Shown here in pieces: positions 1-7,421 of a stretch of 64,000 nucleotides of DNA; within the stretch, counting starts at the first letter, position 1; every line of letters starts with the position of its first letter. The notes under the pieces are model-generated. The model was not told where the DNA came from. It was given only the letters and a program-made list of their open reading frames with translations, and did no database searches. Location: positions 1,178,001-1,242,000 of the forward strand of contig CAXXHN010000001.1 in the NCBI GenBank assembly GCA_963663735.2, read 5' to 3'. This DNA is from G963663735 sp963663735 (GTDB lineage: Bacteria; Acidobacteriota; UBA6911; RPQK01; JAPXNP01). The position numbers and the translations under genes are program-made.

Positions 1-2060
1 ACATCCTCGGCAAGGGAGCCGAAAAAGACACGGCTGAGCCGTCCTTGCCCGACTGCGTTCATAATAATGAGGTCATGCCCCTGGGCAGCTTCAATGATGG
101 AGTGAAGACGGGAATCGGTAGACAAAACATTAACCGTCAATTCCCTGCTGAAATCCTGCTGGGATAACTTCTGCATTACCTTTTGCTTAATCTTATCCAG
201 TTCATGATGAGGTGTTTCTCCCGGGGTCAGGAACAAGATGGTTATTTTCTCACCTGGGACCATCGCCATAGCACTGAAAAATGGGGAGAGCACCGCAAGC
301 TCATCCAGGCTTCGTACTGGAACCAGTATTCTTCTGGCGGCCACACTCCTCCCAAATTTTGCGACCACAACCGGACAGCTGCTCCTCTGAGCAACAAAGT
401 CAACAATCCTTTCAAACTCCGGGGCCCGTTTAGTGAGGGGATGCCCCAGGACAATTGTCAGGGCATCAGAGGATTCCGCGGCCCTGAGAAATCCGCTGGC
501 TATATCTTCATCAACCTCAAAATCAGCCCTCAGGGGGTACCCAAGTTGACTGGATTCACTGGCGGCAAGGCGGAAAAGCTCCTTTACCCAGGGATCCCTC
601 TCGGCATCACTCCGGTTTTTTCCTGGACTAATTACATGAACCGCCCTCGGAAGGGCCTGGTAGTGATGGCTGAGCATGACTGCGATTCGGGCCACACTCG
701 GAGCGGTAGCAGGGTTACTAACCCCGAATACCACCATGCCTTTTGCTTTTTGGGAGGAAGGAACCGGAGAGAGGGCGGGCATTGTTTCCGGGACATAACT
801 CCTGCCGATCTCAGATACAGCGGCCTCACTGTTTTTCACTTTAAGGGGAGCGTTGACTTCTCTTGCCCTAACCAGCATAAGCCTGACTAACGGGGGTCCG
901 ATGATCTCATTAATAACTACACTGGCAATAACAACATTTAAAAGCAGGTCCCTCACTATCTCCAGGGATGTTTCCTGCCTGATCACGTAAACCAGGGCTA
1001 TTGCCAGTCCTGCCTGCGGCAGCAATCCCAGCCCTATATTATTAGCCTGGCTGGAGGGCAGGTTGGCTTTTCTGGCCCCCCATCTTGCTCCAAAATATTT
1101 ACCAAGAGCTCTGCAAAGGATAAACGCCCCTCCCATCAAACCTGCTGATGTCATTTCACCCAAATGCAGCTGCAGGCCGGCCAGGGCAAAAAAGATTCCA
1201 TAAAATGGAGGTTCCAGGTCATTCAACGCCCTGAACACCCTGACATCTCTCCGGTGACGATTCACAACGGAAAATCCGGCAGCGACTCCTGCCAGAAGAG
1301 AGGAGAGACCCAGGTAATCCGCTATACCCCCGCAAAAAAAAAGCGCGGCCAGGGCGACTATCAAGACATCTTCCCGCCTGGTGAATTTATTTACCAGGAG
1401 ATCAGTAATTAACCCGGTTCCCAGACCAATGGCAAGAGCTCCAACAGTTTTGAGTACCGGTAGAATAACCGATTCGATTCCTAAATGAATGGCTGGATCA
1501 AACAAAACCCTGGCCGTGGAAATCATGATTCCGAACAGGGTTACACTGATGGCATTATTTACAACAACTGAAGATAAGAGGAGACTGGTCACATTGCCGC
1601 TGGCTCCCGTTTCTCTTATAACCGCAACTGTTGTGGCAGGAGCAGTGGCAATGGCAATCGAAGCCAGAATTAACGATACTGTAAGCCAGACAGTCCATCC
1701 AGCCATATCGGCACCAACTCCCAAAAACCAACAGACAGCCGTGGTTCCAACTGTTACGAAGATAAAAGTGAGAAAGACTTCTCCTGTTGAAATCCTTATG
1801 ATGGGGCGGGCCAGACTGCGCAGCTGCTGGAGATCAAAGCGCTCACCTATGCCAAAGGCTACCAGCATCAGGGCCATATTGGTGAAAACGCTGAGCTTAT
1901 CTTCAGCAAAATCAACACTTACCAGATTAAGCCCGGCAGACCCCAGAAATACCCCGGCAAAAATGAATCCCGTCACTGATGGAAGGTGCACCAATTTGAC
2001 AATCTGAGCCAAGGCAAAGCCTGCTGCAAGTAGTACACTCAGTGCGAGGATTTCAGTCAT
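1..2060 (-). CDS. Cation/proton antiporter (CPA2-type) with C-terminal universal-stress domains, 3' end outside window
   Basis: I translated this minus-strand frame by hand; it is open from an ATG at 2060 to the left edge, so about 686 codons are visible and the C-terminus is missing. An in-frame TAA lies three codons upstream of the ATG, so no longer start is possible. Residues about 1-400 are a polytopic membrane domain typical of Na+/H+ exchangers (starts MTEILALSVLLAAGFALAQI; later GLGLLPQAGLAIALVY). From about residue 435 a soluble region begins that resembles tandem UspA domains: one starting near KGMVVFGVSNPATAPSVARI and a second near residue 575 starting RRILVPVRSLDELAVL. By family it would exchange Na+ or K+ for protons across the inner membrane, with the Usp part as a possible regulatory nucleotide-binding module. 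Substrate ion is not determined. Confidence 0.85.
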   Translation of the reverse strand, partial: MTEILALSVLLAAGFALAQIVKLVHLPSVTGFIFAGVFLGSAGLNLVSVDFAEDKLSVFTNMALMLVAFGIGERFDLQQLRSLARPIIRISTGEVFLTFIFVTVGTTAVCWFLGVGADMAGWTVWLTVSLILASIAIATAPATTVAVIRETGASGNVTSLLLSSVVVNNAISVTLFGIMISTARVLFDPAIHLGIESVILPVLKTVGALAIGLGTGLITDLLVNKFTRREDVLIVALAALFFCGGIADYLGLSSLLAGVAAGFSVVNRHRRDVRVFRALNDLEPPFYGIFFALAGLQLHLGEMTSAGLMGGAFILCRALGKYFGARWGARKANLPSSQANNIGLGLLPQAGLAIALVYVIRQETSLEIVRDLLLNVVIASVVINEIIGPPLVRLMLVRAREVNAPLKVKNSEAAVSEIGRSYVPETMPALSPVPSSQKAKGMVVFGVSNPATAPSVARIAVMLSHHYQALPRAVHVISPGKNRSDAERDPWVKELFRLAASESSQLGYPLRADFEVDEDIASGFLRAAESSDALTIVLGHPLTKRAPEFERIVDFVAQRSSCPVVVAKFGRSVAARRILVPVRSLDELAVLSPFFSAMAMVPGEKITILFLTPGETPHHELDKIKQKVMQKLSQQDFSRELTVNVLSTDSRLHSIIEAAQGHDLIIMNAVGQGRLSRVFFGSLAED

Positions 2061-2242
2061 TGGTACTTACCAGTAATATGTTCAGGAGGAGGCGCGGTAA
2101 ACCTTGCCTGATTCAGGGCCTTTACCCTTACTTCAGGCTACTTGGCAGTATCTCATAAGGGGATGAATATATAAACTGCTCAAAATCCGTGCTGGACAGA
2201 TTCTGGAAAGCATACATAACGACCAGGAGCCATTGATGAATA

Positions 2243-2746
2243 TTATTTATTTCCCTGACCTTTTCCAGATTTCATCTGGTTTCCGGCTTCCTTTTCTCTC
2301 CTGATCCTGTGCGCTTCAACGATTTCCCTATACTTGGCAGCCTGTTCCGGATTCAGGACTTTGTTGATCTCTTTGTCCGTCTCAATCCTAATCTGGGCAA
2401 ACCTTTCCCTGGAAGCTTCTGATGCATCGATAAACTTTTGATGCCCGGCGTCAAAAATCAGATGGAACTGTTCCTCCTGTTCCTGGCTGAGATCCAGTTT
2501 CTCTTTCCACATGTTCAGGAACCTGTTCCTTTTTTCTGTTTCGGTTTCTTTCTCATCTGCGCCCTTCGCCGCGTTGCCCCCCGCCGGGCCTTCAGCCTGG
2601 CGAATCTCAGATCGTGGACTCCAAGGCGGCCTGCCAGGGGATGAAAATCCTGAAGGTATGAAGTAATAGGTTACAATCCCCCCCAGGATAAAACCGGAAA
2701 CCGTCAGCAGAACCATCCAGATAGAGGCTTTAGTTCGGATATTCAA
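2243..2746 (-). CDS. Spy/CpxP-like periplasmic protein with N-terminal membrane anchor
   Basis: 167 residues: an N-terminal hydrophobic segment (about residues 9-30), a low-complexity Pro/Gly/Ala-rich linker, then a helical charged domain holding two LTxxQ-like repeats (LDLSQEQEEQF and VLNPEQAAKY), the hallmark of Spy/CpxP/ZraP proteins. Such proteins are periplasmic chaperones or envelope-stress/metal sensors. The start overlaps the preceding gene by 17 bp and the pair follows an ECF sigma factor, so it is most likely an output or sensor of that envelope-stress unit. Assignment rests on motif and context; overall similarity is weak. Confidence 0.6.
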   Translation of the reverse strand: MNIRTKASIWMVLLTVSGFILGGIVTYYFIPSGFSSPGRPPWSPRSEIRQAEGPAGGNAAKGADEKETETEKRNRFLNMWKEKLDLSQEQEEQFHLIFDAGHQKFIDASEASRERFAQIRIETDKEINKVLNPEQAAKYREIVEAHRIRREKEAGNQMKSGKGQGNK

Positions 2747-3095
2747 AAGGAGCCTCCCTTTCTATAATTTCACGGCTGAAACCCATTACTGTTTCATAGG
2801 TAATTTCAACACTTGAGTATTCCGGTTCAAAGAGAAATTCTGCTTCAAAAAGAGGTTCCTCCGTATTTAATGGCCCCTGCAATATCAGTATCCAGGCGAA
2901 AGTGCACACCGCAAGGGTTGAAGGAATCAACCATCTTCCCATTTGCCAGAACAAATCAGCAATGGAAGCTTTCTGAGTCATAGCAATCCTTGCTACCCTA
3001 CTGGCAAAATAGGGAGAAGGTTCAATTACCGGCGCTGATCCAGCCAGGTACTTCAAAAACCCCTCAATATTTTTGCTTCCCTTATGATCAGACAT
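2730..3095 (-). CDS. Single-pass membrane protein, probable anti-sigma factor
   Basis: 121 residues. The N-terminal 55 or so are soluble and would be cytoplasmic, one hydrophobic helix follows (about residues 55-72, WLIPSTLAVCTFAWILIL), and the short C-terminus is acidic and would be periplasmic. It lies immediately after the ECF sigma gene with an 8-bp overlap and before the Spy-like gene with a 17-bp overlap, which indicates translational coupling. No zinc-binding HxxxCxxC anti-sigma motif is visible, so the anti-sigma role is inferred from topology and position only. Confidence 0.5.
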   Translation of the reverse strand: MSDHKGSKNIEGFLKYLAGSAPVIEPSPYFASRVARIAMTQKASIADLFWQMGRWLIPSTLAVCTFAWILILQGPLNTEEPLFEAEFLFEPEYSSVEITYETVMGFSREIIEREAPFEYPN

Positions 3096-3669
3096 TTAAC
3101 ATCACCTCCAACTTTTTCTTCAGCTGCTGGCGAGACCTGCTCACCCTGATTCTGGCAGCAGCTCCACTTGTTCCCATCATGTTCCCAATTTCATCGTATT
3201 CCAAGCCTTCGACTTCACGTAATACGTAGGTCATCCTGTCCTTATCGGACAGGGTATCCATAGCCTCTTTTAAAAGATCCAAACTGGCTTCCGCTCCCCC
3301 AGTCGAAAGATAGGAATTCGATTCTGCGGCCTGGTAAAGTTGATCCAGGCTCGTTTTCTCATCCTTGCCCAAATCGCTTTCCAAACTTATCAACCTGCCT
3401 CTTTTCCTCTTCCGAAACTCATCAATACACAGGTTGGAAGTAATGCGCCCCAGCCAATGCTTAAATGGCCTGTCAGCATCATACCTGCTTAAAGCCTGGT
3501 ACACTTTAAAGAAAACCTCCTGAGCAATATCTTCAACATCTTCCCGTTTCGCAAAGTAGTGATAAACTACATTATGAACAAACGCCTGATATCGGAGAAT
3601 CAATTTTTCAAAAGCCTGTTGATCCCCTTCCAGAATACTATTGATCAGCACGTTGTCAGGTTTTTCCAT
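3088..3669 (-). CDS. RNA polymerase sigma-70 family factor, ECF subfamily
   Basis: 193 residues with the two-domain ECF layout: region 2 (about residues 25-90, including DVEDIAQEVFFKVYQ and the recognition stretch CIDEFRKRKR) and region 4 helix-turn-helix near the C-terminus (LEYDEIGNMMGTSGAAAR then IRVSRSRQQLKKKL). It would redirect RNA polymerase to an envelope-stress-type regulon. It is the first gene of a three-gene overlapping minus-strand operon with a putative anti-sigma and a Spy-like protein. A GAAAC / CGTA pair upstream could be an autoregulated ECF promoter. No strong Shine-Dalgarno is visible before the ATG. Confidence 0.9.
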   Translation of the reverse strand: MEKPDNVLINSILEGDQQAFEKLILRYQAFVHNVVYHYFAKREDVEDIAQEVFFKVYQALSRYDADRPFKHWLGRITSNLCIDEFRKRKRGRLISLESDLGKDEKTSLDQLYQAAESNSYLSTGGAEASLDLLKEAMDTLSDKDRMTYVLREVEGLEYDEIGNMMGTSGAAARIRVSRSRQQLKKKLEVMLNV

Positions 3670-3683
3670 CTAACATAGTTTAA

Positions 3684-3707
3684 TACGAATAATTCATTTA
3701 ATGTTTC
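3684..3707 (-). promoter_or_regulatory. Candidate ECF-type promoter of the sigma operon
   Basis: On the minus strand GAAAC (3707-3703) is followed after 15 bases by CGTA (3687-3684), resembling the GAAC...CGTA consensus used by many ECF sigma factors. It lies about 15-38 bp upstream of the sigma gene, which would leave a very short leader. This fits autoregulation but is a short motif in AT-rich DNA. Confidence 0.3.
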
Positions 3708-3854
3708 AACATATCCTGTTTTACAGACAATATTATGATATTGCGGAGCTTACCCCCCTTTTACAAAACAACAATATTGCCGCTTAGCATTGAATCCACG
3801 TTCCCGTTTTTTCGTGATTGACGTGATTTTATTAAACGTTTAGAGTTCTCTTAT

Positions 3855-4928
3855 ATGAAAGACCGAACTTTTTCACGGTTATTCCTACTGTTGCCCGCAT
3901 CAATTATTCTATATCTCGTCTGGAAATTATTCCAGCCTTTCCTGCTGCCGGTTTCACTTGCTGTAGTGCTGTCGACGCTTTTTTTCCCCTTATACAGAAA
4001 AATCCTGCGAAAATTCGGAGGCCGTAAAAACCTGGCATCTTCAGTTACCTGTCTCCTAATAATCCTGGCCGGAATAATTCCCTGCCTCCTGCTGGTGGTG
4101 CTTCTGGCCCAGGAAGTAACTCAGACCTATGAAACAGTACAGGTTAAAATCTCCAACGGAGAATTCAAAAGGCTTTTTGATCAGGAATTAACTCCTTATT
4201 TTCAGTCAGCACTGGAATGGATCAAGGGCTATGTAGACCTAAAGGATTTCAGCCTTCTCTCGGGCATGACCTCCCTGCTACGGCAGGCCAGCCTGTTCCT
4301 GATCCAGCACAGTACCGCGATTGTCAGCGGTTTCATGGGAATTCTTGTGGACATAACCCTTATGCTCTTCACAATGTTTTTCCTCTTCAGAGACGGATTA
4401 ATGATCCTGAAAAATATAGATTCCCTGATTCCTCTTTCCCGGAGGCAGGAACTACTCGTAGCCAAAAAATTTAGGGAAGTTACTAATGCTACTGTCATTG
4501 GAAGCTTTTTAACTGCCGTGGCCCAAGGGGTCGCCGGGGGATTTGTTTTTTATCTCCTTGGTGTAACCAACCTCGTATTCTGGTCCGTGGCATTTGCTCT
4601 TTTTTCCCTGGTCCCCGTGATCGGCACATCCCTGATCTGGGGACCCTGGGCGGCCTACTTTCTATTGTCCGGTTCTTATTTCAAAGGCATAGCCCTGATT
4701 CTCGCTGCTCTTCTTTTCATCGGAATGATTGATAATATTCTTCGACCCCTGCTTATCGAAGGGCAGGTTAAGATGCATACGCTCCTGGTATTTTTCTCTA
4801 TAATGGGTGGAATAGCATATGCCGGGATAGTCGGAATGATCTTCGGTCCGATACTGGTTTCTCTTTTTCTTACACTGCTGGAACTGTACAAGATCGAATT
4901 CAGGGAAGATCTTAAAAAATACAAATGA
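3855..4928 (+). CDS. AI-2E family transporter (PerM/YdiK-like membrane protein)
   Basis: 357 residues with the AI-2E family pattern: paired hydrophobic segments at the N-terminus (about residues 9-45 and 62-85), a polar central region, then a C-terminal cluster of membrane helices from about residue 150 on, ending in the conserved GMIFGPILVSLFLTLLELYK. The family includes proteins proposed to export autoinducer-2, and others acting as Na+/H+ antiporters; the substrate cannot be set here. The next gene starts inside its last codon (ATGA overlap at 4925-4928), so the two are translationally coupled. A second member of the family lies at 6170. Confidence 0.85.
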   Translation: MKDRTFSRLFLLLPASIILYLVWKLFQPFLLPVSLAVVLSTLFFPLYRKILRKFGGRKNLASSVTCLLIILAGIIPCLLLVVLLAQEVTQTYETVQVKISNGEFKRLFDQELTPYFQSALEWIKGYVDLKDFSLLSGMTSLLRQASLFLIQHSTAIVSGFMGILVDITLMLFTMFFLFRDGLMILKNIDSLIPLSRRQELLVAKKFREVTNATVIGSFLTAVAQGVAGGFVFYLLGVTNLVFWSVAFALFSLVPVIGTSLIWGPWAAYFLLSGSYFKGIALILAALLFIGMIDNILRPLLIEGQVKMHTLLVFFSIMGGIAYAGIVGMIFGPILVSLFLTLLELYKIEFREDLKKYK

Positions 4929-5950
4929 AAAACTGGTACCGGAACTGGATGTATGACTGGGAGCGCAGACTGACTCTAGCGGATACAAACCGAAGGTCTT
5001 TCCCCTTTGAATGGGGACTGGAATGGCTGGATCCTTCGTGGGTAAATTCCTCACTGGACTCACCGCTGGATATTATCAAGAACTATTCCTCCCTGATCAT
5101 GGAAGACACAGAAGCCTGGCTTTCCGCACCCCGGATGGAAGAAGAAAACTACCAGGATCATGTCTTGACTTTCCAGACTCCAACTCCCGGGCCTGTTGCA
5201 GAAAACAACATTGTCAGGTGCAGGTTTTATCCCTCCCGGAATTCCAGGACCGCAGTGATTGTTGTCCCCCAATGGAATGCGGGGAGCAACAGCCACACCG
5301 GACTTTGCCAACTGCTGGCAAAGATGGGAATAAATTCCATACGCATGACCCAGCCCTACCATGAATACCGGAATCTTCCTGGCGCTGAAAGGGCTGATTA
5401 CATGCTTGGCCCCAATATTGGACGGACCCTGCACGCAACAAGGCAATCCGCTCTTGAAGTGCTCCAGGTATACAACTGGCTTAAAAAACAAAAATATACA
5501 GATATCGGAATTGTCGGCACCAGCCTTGGATCATGCGTTGCTTTCCTGGCTTTTGTACATGAGCCAGGATTTAAAACCGGGGTGTTCAACCATGCCTCTT
5601 CATTTTATAGTGACGTGGTCTGGCATGGCATGGCCACCCGCTATGTCAGGGCCAGCCTGGAAGGAAACATCAGTTCGCGGGACCTCAGGAAATGCTGGGC
5701 TCCTCTCAGCCCCTGGAATTATGTTGCCCGCTTGAAAAATCACTACAGGCCCCACCTTCTGATCACCGCTGCCTATGATCTGACCTTTCTACCTAAATAC
5801 TACAAAGCCATGCTGGCAAAATACCGCAAACAGAACCTTCCAAGCCGCACTGTAACCTTACCCTGCGGACACTATACCCTGGAAAAATTTCCATTTATGC
5901 ATCTGGATGGATGGCATATTTCCTCTTTTTTAAAAAAGCAGCTGAATTAG
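4925..5950 (+). CDS. Alpha/beta hydrolase family protein (ABHD18-like)
   Basis: 341 residues, no signal peptide. The fold shows a hydrophobic strand (TAVIVVPQWNAGSN, about residues 109-122), the nucleophile elbow GTSLGS with Ser near residue 200, and a late histidine in CGHYTLEK (His near residue 316), giving a plausible Ser-His-Asp triad. The long N-terminal lid and the PWNYVARL stretch resemble the ABHD18/DUF2048-type group, whose bacterial members have no settled substrate. It overlaps the upstream AI-2E gene by 4 bp. Esterase or lipase-like chemistry is likely; the substrate is unknown. Confidence 0.7.
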   Translation: MKNWYRNWMYDWERRLTLADTNRRSFPFEWGLEWLDPSWVNSSLDSPLDIIKNYSSLIMEDTEAWLSAPRMEEENYQDHVLTFQTPTPGPVAENNIVRCRFYPSRNSRTAVIVVPQWNAGSNSHTGLCQLLAKMGINSIRMTQPYHEYRNLPGAERADYMLGPNIGRTLHATRQSALEVLQVYNWLKKQKYTDIGIVGTSLGSCVAFLAFVHEPGFKTGVFNHASSFYSDVVWHGMATRYVRASLEGNISSRDLRKCWAPLSPWNYVARLKNHYRPHLLITAAYDLTFLPKYYKAMLAKYRKQNLPSRTVTLPCGHYTLEKFPFMHLDGWHISSFLKKQLN

Positions 5951-6169
5951 AATCACCTTCATCAGATCAGGATTTTAAAAAAGGCTTTTATATACCGGCC
6001 TCTGGGAAGCCCATCGAATAGCTCCTGACAGAATGTCTCGTCAGCTGACGCAGGGCAACAATGGGTATTACTGGTTAAACCTAGCTTCTAACAACCATAC
6101 AGGTTATTGCGATATAATTAGCAGGATTAGAGATTTAAGCGCCATGTTAAACGAAAGAGCCTGACTGAT

Positions 6170-7267
6170 ATGCCGAACAGCAACATAACAAACACACGCT
6201 CCATCCTGATTAATATGGCAGCTCTGGTAATTATAGTGGCAGGGCTTAAGATGTCCTCGCCTATCCTGATCCCACTCCTGGTTGCAGCTTTCCTTACTGT
6301 CCTTGGCGGACCAATGGTCCTGTGGCTGAAAGAAAAAAAGGTCCCATCATGGATTGCAGTCCTCCTGGTCGTAACTCTCCTGGTTTCCTTATTGATAATT
6401 GCCGGGATTTTTGTCGGTAATTCCGTAAGTCAGTTTATTGATGTAGTCCCGGAATACAAGATAACACTGCAGGAGAAGGGCACTGACCTCATCGAATGGC
6501 TTAACTCCAAAGGAGTAACCATCTCGGGTGAGAATCCCATTGAAAATATCGATTTCGGATTCTCCATGGATGTCGCAGCCACCCTTCTGGCCTCTCTGGG
6601 GGGCCTGCTTACAAACACTGTCTTGATTCTTTTTATAGTCCTTCTGAGTCTGCTTGAAGTTTCCGGCATGTCCAAAAAAATCAAGGCAGCATTTGAGAAC
6701 TCTGGACACCCCTTCCTTCAATACCGCGATTTTACCATCCGCTTCAAGCACTACCTGATAATCAAGACAGCAATCAGCGTGGCCACTGGTTTAATCGCTG
6801 GATCATGGTGTTATGCGATGAACGTGGATTTTCCGATTATCATCGGATTCCTGGCGTTTTTCCTTAACTATATCCCGAATTTCGGATCAATTATTGCCGC
6901 TATCCCTGCAGTTTTAATCGCCCTGGTGGAACATGGCCTCTGGCCCAGCGTTATTGTCGCTGCCGGTTTCCTGGTAATCAATGTGATAATAGGGTCCTTC
7001 CTGGAGCCCAGGTTTATGGGCAAGGGACTGGGAATGTCTCCCCTGGTCGTGTTTGTTTCCATGGCGGGATGGACCTGGATCCTGGGCCCTGTAGGAGCCT
7101 TTCTTGCAGTTCCGCTGACCATAACCATTAAAATTGCCCTGGAAACCAATGAGAATACACGCTGGCTTGGGGTCCTAATGAGCCGGGAAGCCCCGGGAGA
7201 AGAAATACTGGACACTGGTTTCGAACTGGAAGTTGCCCCGCCCGGCGCGGACAATGAAAACAACTGA
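6170..7267 (+). CDS. AI-2E family transporter, second copy
   Basis: 365 residues with hydrophobic segments near residues 12-45 and 62-88, a polar loop, and a C-terminal helical bundle containing FLNYIPNFGSIIAAIPAVLI, a well-conserved AI-2E family stretch, and GPVGAFLAVPLTITIKI. It ends in a short hydrophilic tail. It is clearly a paralogue family member of the protein at 3855 but quite divergent. It sits downstream of the hydrolase with a 219-bp gap that contains a perfect 12-bp palindrome (6039-6050), so it probably has its own promoter. Confidence 0.85.
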   Translation: MPNSNITNTRSILINMAALVIIVAGLKMSSPILIPLLVAAFLTVLGGPMVLWLKEKKVPSWIAVLLVVTLLVSLLIIAGIFVGNSVSQFIDVVPEYKITLQEKGTDLIEWLNSKGVTISGENPIENIDFGFSMDVAATLLASLGGLLTNTVLILFIVLLSLLEVSGMSKKIKAAFENSGHPFLQYRDFTIRFKHYLIIKTAISVATGLIAGSWCYAMNVDFPIIIGFLAFFLNYIPNFGSIIAAIPAVLIALVEHGLWPSVIVAAGFLVINVIIGSFLEPRFMGKGLGMSPLVVFVSMAGWTWILGPVGAFLAVPLTITIKIALETNENTRWLGVLMSREAPGEEILDTGFELEVAPPGADNENN

Positions 7268-7421
7268 AACAGCTCTCCTTGCAATGATCTGCCTGCAGCT
7301 TTAATCAGGGAATCAAGACATGATGGGATCCGGCCTTTTTGCGGAATAATCCCCAAACCGGTATTTTTCATGCTCCACACATAATAAAATACCTTCAGCA
7401 CCTCATTTTCTTGGAGAGTCT

